From positions 43,799 through 61,418 of the forward strand of contig DDQB01000085.1 of assembly GCA_002342505.1 (NCBI GenBank): a DNA stretch of 17,620 bases, read 5' to 3'. The position numbers and the translations under genes are program-made. The notes beneath the pieces are model-generated. The model saw only the letters and a list, made by a program, of their open reading frames with translations. It did not search any database and was not told the DNA's origin. How positions within the stretch are numbered: the stretch's first letter is position 1; every line of letters begins with the position of its first letter. This document shows, piece by piece, positions 1 through 7,115 of the stretch. The stretch is from Acidaminococcaceae bacterium UBA2453. GTDB taxonomy: Bacteria > Bacillota > Negativicutes > Acidaminococcales > Acidaminococcaceae.

Positions 1-774
1 ATCACACAGGGTCTTCCCCGTGTTGAAGAACTGTTTGAAGCCCGTAAACCGAAACATCCGGGCATTCTTGCTGAAAATGCCGGAACGGTCCATATTGTGG
101 AAGAAGCCGGACAGAAGCAGCGTAAGGTTGTGATTACCGGAAATCCGGAAGATGAAGTGGTAGAACAGAACTATGTTATTCCGTACGGCGCCAAGCTGTC
201 AGTTAATGAAGGTGACGAAGTGAAGATCGGGGACCGCCTGACCGAAGGTTCCCTGAATCCGCACGATATCCTTCGTATTCTGGGACCGCAGGCAACGCAG
301 CGCTATATTGTGCAGCAGGTGCTCAGCGTTTATAAGTCTCAGGGCGTAGGCATCAATGATAAGCACATTGAGGTAATGGTCCGCCAGATGATGCGGAAGA
401 TCCGTATCGAAGAAGCAGGCGACACTTCCATGCTGCCGGGCGAATATATTGACGTAGGGGAATTTAATGAACAGAATGCCCTTGCGGTAGCAGCAGGCAA
501 AGAACCTGCCAGCGGCAAACCGATCCTTCTGGGTATTACCAAAGCTTCTTTGGCCACTGATTCCTTCCTGTCGGCCGCATCTTTCCAGGAAACGACCCGT
601 GTGCTGACAGATGCAGCTATCAAAGGCAAAGTGGATCCGCTGTTGGGCCTGAAGGAAAATGTCATCATTGGCAAACTGATTCCTGCGGGTACCGGTATGA
701 GCCGTTACCGCGACGTAAAGGTGAAATACCTTGCGGATGTGAGTGCGGATGAAGTTCCGATCAATGCAGATTAA
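1..774 (+). CDS. rpoC: DNA-directed RNA polymerase subunit beta', C-terminal fragment (5' end outside window)
   Basis: The reading frame is open from base 1, so the gene enters from outside; the 257 codons visible are the C-terminal part of RpoC, the largest core RNA polymerase subunit. The fragment begins with ITQGLPRVEELFEARKPK, the highly conserved segment following the trigger loop region, and continues with ILAEN and the conserved tail MSRYRDVKVKY before TAA at 772-774. A GTG at 97 lies inside this conserved frame and is not a real start. Codon use is strongly biased (CCG, CTG, CGT), as in highly expressed genes. In most Firmicutes the next gene is the L7Ae-like protein and rpsL; here a terminator follows directly and those genes lie 12 kb away. 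Identity is near certain from the motifs. Confidence 0.98.
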   Translation: MTQGLPRVEELFEARKPKHPGILAENAGTVHIVEEAGQKQRKVVITGNPEDEVVEQNYVIPYGAKLSVNEGDEVKIGDRLTEGSLNPHDILRILGPQATQRYIVQQVLSVYKSQGVGINDKHIEVMVRQMMRKIRIEEAGDTSMLPGEYIDVGEFNEQNALAVAAGKEPASGKPILLGITKASLATDSFLSAASFQETTRVLTDAAIKGKVDPLLGLKENVIIGKLIPAGTGMSRYRDVKVKYLADVSADEVPINAD

Positions 775-814
775 ATTGCAGACGGAAGCAAAAAGTTAAT
801 AACAGTTTTTAAAG

Positions 815-847
815 ATAACCATGGTGTAAAACATCATGGTTATTTTT
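815..847 (+). terminator. Rho-independent terminator after rpoC
   Basis: ATAACCATG (815-823) pairs perfectly with CATGGTTAT (835-843). The stem can extend inward by GTG/CAT (one G.T pair) to a five-base loop at 827-831. The stem runs into a short T tract (843-847). It starts about 40 bases after the rpoC stop, so it should end rpoC transcription and insulate the downstream polysaccharide operon. Confidence 0.85.
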
Positions 848-897
848 ATCAACAAGTCTAACGTGCGTAAAATTGTGAAGACTTTGTGACAATTATA

Positions 898-906
898 TGA
901 TATAAT
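898..906 (+). promoter_or_regulatory. Extended -10 promoter of the polysaccharide operon
   Basis: The sequence TGATATAAT is a perfect extended -10 element (TGn plus consensus TATAAT at 901-906). No good -35 lies at 16-18 bp: the base block at 878-883 is poor, and TTGTGA at 884-889 is too close. An extended -10 promoter can do without a -35, but this arrangement also suits activator-dependent control. Predicted start of transcription is near 913, giving a leader of about 105 bases before the first gene. Confidence 0.6.
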
Positions 907-941
907 ACTACTGATAGCAAAATAATACTATTAATAGCAAA
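902..941 (+). repeat. Tandem 20-bp repeat with palindromic core, operator-like
   Basis: Two adjacent 20-base units, ATAATACTACTGATAGCAAA (902-921) and ATAATACTATTAATAGCAAA (922-941), differ at two positions. The second holds the perfect 10-bp palindrome CTATTAATAG (928-937); the first holds its imperfect copy CTACTGATAG (908-917). The first unit overlaps the -10 box and the predicted start site. A 20-bp period puts both sites on nearly the same face of the helix, as expected for a repressor binding cooperatively. Function is inferred. Confidence 0.5.
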
Positions 942-1018
942 TAATCAGGAAAATGCAAAATTTAAATGTACTTTTTGGCTTAGTTTAATGAATGACATAA
1001 AGTCTGAGGTATTGATGG

Positions 1019-2308
1019 ATGAAAAGGACACTGTCGGTTTCATTGGTATTGCTGGCAATACTGTGTAACGTTACTATCACAACGTCTGCAGCGGTAAAGC
1101 ATGACAGACAGAATACGGAAGTCCAGCCGATGCCACCGGAGACATACATTGCTATGCAGAGGCTGGCTGACTATGGACTGGTGAAACTTCCGGCCGGGTG
1201 CCGCAATGTAAGGGAAGCAAATTTTGACAGGCATGAGATGGCAGTGCTGGCGTTGCAGGCAATCAAGCGGATTGGGATGGATGAGAATGGTCTGGTGGAC
1301 GGAAATCGAAACTATCGGCTGACTGGATATAGGGAAACTTTGGTGGTGAAAGATATCCTGAACCAGGAATTGAAAAATATGGGGATGGGACAGGAATCCC
1401 TGATGGATGACTTATCGGTATCTTCTGAAGCCGGAGATCTGAAGCGTGATGAAAATCGGAAATATAAAATCAGTGCAGAATTGCGTTACAATTACGTCAA
1501 ACACGGCGGAAATAAAAAATGGGATTGGAACGACAGTCGCTTACGGGCAAGACTGTTTCTGGAAGCGCGTATCAACGACGACTGGCATGCATTTGGTATG
1601 GTAGAAGCTAACAAACATTTCCTGCATCAGCACGGAGATGACGACTGGTTGGAGGACAAACGGTTTTACGTTCGCGGCATCACCGGCGATACGGTGGTAA
1701 CAGCCGGATGGTACGGTTATATGCTTGGCGAAGGAAATATATTTGACTCTTCGGTTGCCGGAGCCACTGCAAATTTTGGAAGCCCGGTCAATTATGAGCT
1801 GACGGCGGCGCGAACAAAATCTCACAGTAAGATGGTAAGCGGAACTGCATCAATGACTGCGGGAGCTGCGACATATGGCGGCGGTCTGCATCATTTTAGT
1901 GATGATAACTGGGGAAATGAAGAACGATGGATTTGGCATGCATTTTACAATTACCGCGTTGCAAAAGATCTGGGACTGGGGGCGATGTACATCGGTTCGG
2001 ATCTGGGGGATAAAGATGGGAAAAAACATGGTTTTGTAGGAACGGTTTCCATAGGGAAAGTAGAATCCTGGAAACCGGGAACGGATCAGCTTGACTTTAA
2101 ATATTACTATCAGCCCAGAGGTACTTATATTGCGCATACTATGACAGGATTGGCGGATAATATGGACGGTTACCGGGGGCCTGGGGTGATGTACCATCGC
2201 ACGCTGTTCCCCAATGTGGTGCTGAATATGGAATACTATGTTCTCCGAGAACTGACAACAGGAAATAAAGGACGAACGTGGTGGACGGATGTGACCTGTT
2301 ATTTCTAA
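1019..2308 (+). CDS. Putative outer-membrane beta-barrel (porin-like) protein with SLH-like N-terminus
   Basis: This 429-residue protein starts at ATG 1019, with GAGGT at 1006-1010 as its ribosome binding site. Residues 1-25 are a signal peptide (basic start, hydrophobic core, small residues TSAA). Residues about 39-86 (YIAMQRLADYGLVKLP ... FDRHEMAVLALQAI) resemble a single degenerate SLH repeat. Such modules tether Negativicutes OmpM/Mep45 porins to peptidoglycan. From about residue 148 the chain alternates polar and aromatic residues like beta strands, with short charged loops and Gly-rich turns, and ends in WWTDVTCYF with a terminal Phe, the usual outer-membrane assembly signal. It opens the polysaccharide operon, which suggests a role as outer-membrane conduit. 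A general porin caught in the operon is the main alternative. Barrel call fairly confident, export role inferred. Confidence 0.7.
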   Translation: MKRTLSVSLVLLAILCNVTITTSAAVKHDRQNTEVQPMPPETYIAMQRLADYGLVKLPAGCRNVREANFDRHEMAVLALQAIKRIGMDENGLVDGNRNYRLTGYRETLVVKDILNQELKNMGMGQESLMDDLSVSSEAGDLKRDENRKYKISAELRYNYVKHGGNKKWDWNDSRLRARLFLEARINDDWHAFGMVEANKHFLHQHGDDDWLEDKRFYVRGITGDTVVTAGWYGYMLGEGNIFDSSVAGATANFGSPVNYELTAARTKSHSKMVSGTASMTAGAATYGGGLHHFSDDNWGNEERWIWHAFYNYRVAKDLGLGAMYIGSDLGDKDGKKHGFVGTVSIGKVESWKPGTDQLDFKYYYQPRGTYIAHTMTGLADNMDGYRGPGVMYHRTLFPNVVLNMEYYVLRELTTGNKGRTWWTDVTCYF

Positions 2309-2395
2309 CAGCTGACGCATTGAATGTCATACCGATGAAACATTGCATGTTCGATAATATAAATACAGTATCAGAAGTAAATAATTTATCATGAA

Positions 2396-2403
2396 GAAGA
2401 GTG
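2396..2403 (+). promoter_or_regulatory. Ribosome binding site deciding the start of the dehydrogenase
   Basis: GAAGAGTG lies 6-8 bases before ATG 2410. The upstream in-frame GTG at 2401 lies inside this site and has no spaced purine tract of its own, so 2410 is preferred. Confidence 0.55.
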
Positions 2404-2409
2404 ATTACC

Positions 2410-3729
2410 ATGAAAACACTGGAAGCAATTCAAAAGAATAATAAAAAGATTGCGGTAGTAGGACTGGGATATGTCGGATTGCCATTAGCTATCGAGTTTG
2501 CTAAGAAGGTTCCTACGATTGGGTTTGATATCAACAAAGAAAAACTGGCTTTATACAAAAAGGGAATTGATCCGACGCAGGAGGTCGGAGATGAAGCCGT
2601 CCGTTCCACATCTTTGCTGTTTACCGACGACCCTTCCGCATTAAAAGAAGCTGCAGTGATTATTGTGGCTGTACCGACGCCGGTTACGGAAGATAATCTG
2701 CCTGATTTGACTCCGGTTACAGGGGCCAGTGAGATAGTTGGCCGGAACATTTCCGGAGGCGGAACAATCGTCTGCTATGAATCAACGGTTTATCCGGGGG
2801 TGACGGAGAATATCTGCGCCCCTATCATCGCAAAAGAATCCGGGTTGGTGTGCGGACAGGATTTTAAGGTAGCATATTCGCCTGAACGAATCAATCCGGG
2901 TGATAAAGAGCATCGGGTGTTTAATATTCTGAAGATCGTCTCCGGCATGGATGAAGAAACACTTGATAATGTAGCCGAAATTTACAGCCTGATCATTAAG
3001 GCCGGTGTGTACAAAGCTGAATCTATAAAAGTTGCCGAAGCGGCCAAACTGGTTGAAAATGCCCAGCGGGATATTAATATTGCGTTTATGAATGAGTTGT
3101 CGCTCGCCTTTCATCAGATGAAAATTGATACGAACCAGGTCATCAATGCCATGAACACGAAATGGAACGCATTGGGGTTCCGGCCCGGTCTGGTGGGGGG
3201 ACACTGCATCGGTGTGGATCCCTACTATTTTCTGTATGAAGCGCAGCGGGAAGGATATACTTCGGAAATCATCCGAGCGGGACGTCGCATCAATAACGTA
3301 ATGGCGCGTTTTGTTGTCCGTTCGACGGTACGCTGCCTCATTGATGCAGACCTGAAAGTAAAAGGGGCGCGGGTGTACCTGTACGGGGTAACCTTTAAGG
3401 AAAACTGTCCGGATGTACGGAATTCTAAGGCTCTGGATGTATGTAAAGGGCTGCTGGATTATGGCATTGATGTAAAACTGGTAGATCCCCAGGCGGATCT
3501 GTTGGGCGTGCCGGAATGTTATAAACCGTTGCTTGTAAAAATGGAAGAAGTACGGGATGCCGATGCGCTTGTCTTTGCCGTGGCACATACGGAATTCACG
3601 CAAATGGACAAGGAACAGCTGAAAGCTAAATATAAGGAAAGAAATAACCCGAAGGTCCTGGTTGATGTGAAAGGCATCTTCGATAAAAAGAAACTGGAAC
3701 GTGAAGGATTCCTTTACTGGAGTTTGTAA
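2410..3729 (+). CDS. UDP-N-acetylhexosamine 6-dehydrogenase (TviB/WbpO-type nucleotide sugar dehydrogenase)
   Basis: A 439-residue cytosolic NAD-dependent enzyme that oxidises C6 of a UDP-HexNAc to the uronic acid in two steps. Seen in order: the N-terminal Rossmann motif GLGYVG (18-23), ESTVYPG (124-130), YSPERINPGD (156-165), the central helix with AKLVENAQRDINIAFMNEL, the catalytic-cysteine loop GGHCIGVDPYY (Cys266), and the C-terminal UDP-binding domain with GVTFKENCPDVRNSK. The HEHRVF-like region and the GGHC loop match the TviB/WbpO branch (UDP-GlcNAc or UDP-GalNAc substrates) better than UDP-glucose dehydrogenases, but the exact epimer cannot be read from sequence. Length is normal for the family. 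It stands 101 bp after the porin gene with no terminator between, and 2 bp before the next gene. It should supply the acidic sugar donor to the synthase encoded downstream. Confidence 0.92.
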   Translation: MKTLEAIQKNNKKIAVVGLGYVGLPLAIEFAKKVPTIGFDINKEKLALYKKGIDPTQEVGDEAVRSTSLLFTDDPSALKEAAVIIVAVPTPVTEDNLPDLTPVTGASEIVGRNISGGGTIVCYESTVYPGVTENICAPIIAKESGLVCGQDFKVAYSPERINPGDKEHRVFNILKIVSGMDEETLDNVAEIYSLIIKAGVYKAESIKVAEAAKLVENAQRDINIAFMNELSLAFHQMKIDTNQVINAMNTKWNALGFRPGLVGGHCIGVDPYYFLYEAQREGYTSEIIRAGRRINNVMARFVVRSTVRCLIDADLKVKGARVYLYGVTFKENCPDVRNSKALDVCKGLLDYGIDVKLVDPQADLLGVPECYKPLLVKMEEVRDADALVFAVAHTEFTQMDKEQLKAKYKERNNPKVLVDVKGIFDKKKLEREGFLYWSL

Positions 3730-3731
3730 TC

Positions 3732-4664
3732 ATGCATCTGAAAAAGCATCTGATGTTTATTTTTGCGGCATTATGCGTGTTGGGGCTGATTTACTTTTAT
3801 GCTATTTCGGATCTGTTCCATCCCAAACAGATAGCCAGCTACGAAAATTTCACGGAAATGAGCGAAGACTTTGACGCTTCCATAGAAATTGCGGAAGCTG
3901 CTAAAAAGTTTCCGGAGATAAAGGTTCCCGCTGACATAATTAAAGGCAGCGACAAAGCTGCAGGGAACCTGATAGCGCTGACATTTGACGGAATGGACAA
4001 CCGCGGGAATATGGAAGCAGTCCTGAAGATCATCACTGACGAGGGATGGCACGCTACGTTTTTTGTTGAAGGTGTAAATGCAGCAAGAAACGCAACCGTT
4101 ATCAAAAATATGGTAGAAGAAGATCAACTGGTGGGAAATTACAGTTTTGTAGGAATCAGCAAAGCGGAACGGATGGAACCGGAAGGCTTCTTTGAACAGT
4201 TCTGCCGTACTCAGAAGATATTAAAGCTGGTTGCCGGTATAGAACCGAAACTGTTCAAGTTACATGATACCCGGTACATGGATGAACTGTTGCGCGCTGC
4301 AAAAGCATGCGGCCTGGATCATGCAGTGCAAAGCGACCTGAGCGTGCCTGTACGAAGCCTGGCTGACAGTGCGGCACTTATCGCGTTTGCGGAGAAAATC
4401 CGTCCGGGAATGATCGTTTCCCTGCAGATGGGAAAGCCTGTGCCAATACGGTTTACCCAGAAAAAAGGGCCGGACGTGCCGGCAATTGATAAAAAACCAT
4501 CTATTCAGGACAAAAATGTGATTCCGGTTAAAGAGATCACCACGCCAGAGATCGTAAAGCAACTTTGCGTACTCCTGAAAGCAAAGGGATTTCGGGTAGT
4601 GACCGTCAATATGTTGCATACAGGTACAAAAGTGAGCCAGAAAGCAGAAGCAAAGAAGAATTAG
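3732..4664 (+). CDS. Membrane-anchored NodB-fold (polysaccharide deacetylase-like) protein, catalytic residues degenerate
   Basis: A 310-residue protein starting at ATG 3732, with GGAG at 3719-3722 inside the end of the dehydrogenase gene. Residues 6-24 form one transmembrane segment after a short basic start, so most of the protein should sit in the periplasm. Residues about 78-235 follow the NodB pattern: NLIALTFDGMDN (84-87 aligns with TFDD), GWHATFFVEG, then VGNYSFVGIS where the metal-binding HxxxH should be, and MIVSLQMGK where the final Leu-His motif should be. The second Asp, both His and the last His are all replaced (G87, N136, V140, Q232), so zinc-dependent deacetylation is not expected. 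It may bind the polymer or act as a scaffold. The C-terminal 60 residues are basic. Fold call moderate to good, loss of activity likely. Confidence 0.65.
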   Translation: MHLKKHLMFIFAALCVLGLIYFYAISDLFHPKQIASYENFTEMSEDFDASIEIAEAAKKFPEIKVPADIIKGSDKAAGNLIALTFDGMDNRGNMEAVLKIITDEGWHATFFVEGVNAARNATVIKNMVEEDQLVGNYSFVGISKAERMEPEGFFEQFCRTQKILKLVAGIEPKLFKLHDTRYMDELLRAAKACGLDHAVQSDLSVPVRSLADSAALIAFAEKIRPGMIVSLQMGKPVPIRFTQKKGPDVPAIDKKPSIQDKNVIPVKEITTPEIVKQLCVLLKAKGFRVVTVNMLHTGTKVSQKAEAKKN

Positions 4665-4678
4665 TGTGAACACAAAAG

Positions 4679-7111
4679 ATGGTGGGACTGTTGATTAAAA
4701 GGAAGATCGTTAAAAGGGTTGCCTTGCTAACTGCGTTATGCACGTTGGGGCAGACTGCGGGAATTGCAAATTTAAATCAGGACATTCTGTTTTTGCGTTA
4801 TGCAGAAATGCCGGTTTATGCTGCCAATCTGTCTGCAGAAGAAGAAGCGTTGCGACAGGCAGAGCAAGAACTGATCAGGGCCCAGTATAAAGTGATAGAG
4901 GCGCAACGGGCGCTGTTGGAAGAACGGGAACGGCAGCTTAATAATGCCAGTGGGAAAAAGCAGCCTGCTCCGGTATCCAGGACGCCTGAAAAGAGAAAAG
5001 AGGAATCGCGTCCTGCCCGGAAGCAGGAACGAATCTATGCTGAACCAAAACCAATGCAACGGCAGGAGCAGGTTCGCCCGGAAGCAAAACCGGCACAGCA
5101 GCCGGAACGGGTAATAATTGAGCCTGAGCCATCTCCACGACAGGAACCGGTTCATACCGAACCGCAGCCTGTCAGGTGGCCGGAACAGGTGTATACGGAA
5201 CCACAGCCCGTACAGCGGCCGAAACATCCGTCCATGCCACAAAAGCCGGCTTCTGCAAAAGACTCGAAAATGGACGCGGAGAGCTTTGCCAAAACCGTCT
5301 GGAAAGAAAACAACGGCGGGGTTTATGTGAATAAGCCGGTGGAACCGCAGACAACGACAGCGCAGCAGCAGGATACGGCGGCCAAAACACAGGCTAAGGA
5401 CAAACAGGGCTCTGCGACCGCAAAGAAAGCGGAAGCCCCGGCTCCTGTCCCAGCTGAGATCACCGCATTGCAAAAGCAGAATCATGGGGTGCTGGCTGAA
5501 GAAGAAAAGATGATATATACAACCGATCCATCAGTTATGTTCACATTTACCGGCATGACAAGAAAAAAATCCGTGGATTCGGTTTTGGATGCACTGAAGG
5601 AGGTTAACGGGCGGGGTACATTCTTTGTTACGGAACGGGAACTGAACCGGAATGCGGATTCGGTCAGGGCCATTGCCAGCGCCGGCCAGGAAATCGGCAT
5701 CTGTATCTATCCGAAACCGGAAGAAGGATTTGCTGAGATTTGTGCAGATATTATGCGGGTCAAACAAATACTGAAGAGCCGGTATGGAATTGATTCTGTC
5801 CTGGTCAAGCAGTTTTCCGGAGCGGTGAGCGACGTGACCCGGGAGGCTGTGGCGGCTACCGGCTGCAGGCTCATTGGGGCGAACATGAACGCCGTCCAGA
5901 GCAGGCACAAGGATTACCAGTCCGCGGAACAGATTTTGCCAGAGATCATGGGTCCCGCAGTCTTTTCTTTAGGACGTGGGTGGATCGTGAATATCCGTAT
6001 GGACTTTTACAAAAAGCCGGAGCTGGCAGCGGAACTGTTGCTGTATTTAAAACGTAAAAAGATCGATAACATTGCCTATAACTCCTTTGACGACGTTTCC
6101 GGAATCAATCCGGAAAACGATTCGGCTTACCGGCTGAAGTCTATTGGCGAAGTTCTTGCGGATAAGAGTAAGTTGTGGACATATCCTGTTCCGAAAGCGA
6201 ACTATGTAAAGGGAATAGAACGTTATCCGCTGCTGCCCCCCAATGCTACCCACGAACAGCTGGTGGATGAACTGAGTAAACGGTATTTCGGGGAAGGCAC
6301 GGTAAACGCGGATGACAGAAGTCTTGGCTTTACGCAAAAGGACTTTGAAAAGCTGGACATGAAAGGTACGGTTAATACCGATGACAACGTAATCTTCCTG
6401 ACCTTTGACGACTGGGGACATGATTCGGCGATCAACCCGATTTTGTATGTGCTTCGCAAGCATGGCGTGCCTGCCACCTTCTTTGTACTGACCCATAATG
6501 TGATTTACAGTCCGAACCTGTTGCGCGCTATGGCAATGGAAGGGCATGATATAGCCAGCCATACAAACATGCATAAAGCTATGGCAATGGAAGATGAAAA
6601 AGGAAAGACTCAGGCCACCATGGGCTATGAGGAATATTATAATGATGTAAACACATCGTATAAACGGCTGGAAAGCGTTGTCGGAGACCTGCAGTGGTCC
6701 GACGGAAAACCGGTGCTGACCAAATTCCTGCGTCCGCCGACACTGGCAATCAGCGAAATGGGAACTCGCGCGATTTTGGAAAACGGCTTTGAATATATTA
6801 TTAATGGCAGTACCAGTACGGGCGACTATGGGGCGCCCAGCTTGGAAGCAGAGATTAAGGTGATCCGGGACGGGTTGTATTATCGCGACAAGTTGCGTAA
6901 GGGCGCCATTTTCGTCATGCATATGACATCCGCCGCCCAGTTTACCGCAAATGCGCTGGATGTAATTTTAACAGCCAATGAAAAGAAAGCAGATAGTGAC
7001 CCCACAAAATTTAAAGTGGGGCTGTTATCAGATTATCTTGATTACGGATATTCACAGGCCAAGTCACCCAAACAGTTGACTCGTGAAAAACGCCGGATAA
7101 AGTGGTGGTAA
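4679..7111 (+). CDS. Large exported polysaccharide deacetylase: one degenerate and one intact NodB domain
   Basis: An 810-residue exported protein. Residues 14-30 are a hydrophobic signal or anchor segment; 52-88 are a charged helix, probably coiled coil; 120-184 are five 13-residue Pro/Glu repeats; 185-265 are a low-complexity linker. The first NodB-like domain (about 277-475) has T289-F-T-G instead of TFDD and no HxxxH, so it looks inactive. The second (about 565-785) keeps the known motifs: TFDDWG (D577, D578), SHTNMH (H628, H632), FLRPP (683-687), and VMHMT (H748). That is a complete metal triad and catalytic base, as in chitin or peptidoglycan de-N-acetylases of the CE4 family. It probably removes N-acetyl groups from the exported polymer. 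It lies 14 bp after the previous gene and 4 bp before the synthase. The ribosome binding site is weak, so the start is less certain. Confidence 0.85.
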   Translation: MVGLLIKRKIVKRVALLTALCTLGQTAGIANLNQDILFLRYAEMPVYAANLSAEEEALRQAEQELIRAQYKVIEAQRALLEERERQLNNASGKKQPAPVSRTPEKRKEESRPARKQERIYAEPKPMQRQEQVRPEAKPAQQPERVIIEPEPSPRQEPVHTEPQPVRWPEQVYTEPQPVQRPKHPSMPQKPASAKDSKMDAESFAKTVWKENNGGVYVNKPVEPQTTTAQQQDTAAKTQAKDKQGSATAKKAEAPAPVPAEITALQKQNHGVLAEEEKMIYTTDPSVMFTFTGMTRKKSVDSVLDALKEVNGRGTFFVTERELNRNADSVRAIASAGQEIGICIYPKPEEGFAEICADIMRVKQILKSRYGIDSVLVKQFSGAVSDVTREAVAATGCRLIGANMNAVQSRHKDYQSAEQILPEIMGPAVFSLGRGWIVNIRMDFYKKPELAAELLLYLKRKKIDNIAYNSFDDVSGINPENDSAYRLKSIGEVLADKSKLWTYPVPKANYVKGIERYPLLPPNATHEQLVDELSKRYFGEGTVNADDRSLGFTQKDFEKLDMKGTVNTDDNVIFLTFDDWGHDSAINPILYVLRKHGVPATFFVLTHNVIYSPNLLRAMAMEGHDIASHTNMHKAMAMEDEKGKTQATMGYEEYYNDVNTSYKRLESVVGDLQWSDGKPVLTKFLRPPTLAISEMGTRAILENGFEYIINGSTSTGDYGAPSLEAEIKVIRDGLYYRDKLRKGAIFVMHMTSAAQFTANALDVILTANEKKADSDPTKFKVGLLSDYLDYGYSQAKSPKQLTREKRRIKWW
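5036..5230 (+). repeat. Five in-frame 39-bp repeats encoding a 13-residue Pro/Glu/Gln unit
   Basis: Residues 120-184 of the large deacetylase divide into five units: YAEPKPMQRQEQV, RPEAKPAQQPERV, IIEPEPSPRQEPV, HTEPQPVRWPEQV, YTEPQPVQRPKHP. Register and the E-P-x-P-x-x-R pattern hold across units while the bases have diverged. This suits a stiff periplasmic spacer between the membrane end and the catalytic domains. Confidence 0.8.
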
Positions 7112-7115
7112 TTCC

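Noticed and set aside
907..1018. Possible c-di-GMP (GEMM) riboswitch in the operon leader
   Set aside because: The leader is AT-rich, holds no GC-rich paired stems or GEMM-type tetraloop and receptor, and has no terminator alternative. c-di-GMP input is visible only at the PilZ domain.
988..1068. 26-codon frame overlapping the start of the porin-like gene in another frame
   Set aside because: No ribosome binding site precedes ATG 988 and the peptide has no features. The signal peptide and GAGGT site support ATG 1019 instead.
2309..2409. Separate promoter or terminator between the porin-like gene and the dehydrogenase
   Set aside because: Candidate hexamers (TTGCAT at 2343-2348, TATAAA at 2358-2363) are wrongly spaced or match poorly. 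The inverted repeat AACAT/ATGTT (2339-2351) is only 5 bp with no T run. Not strong enough to call.
5036..5230. CRISPR-like repeats
   Set aside because: The 39-bp units are contiguous, in frame, diverged, and encode Pro/Glu protein repeats; there are no unique spacers and no cas genes.
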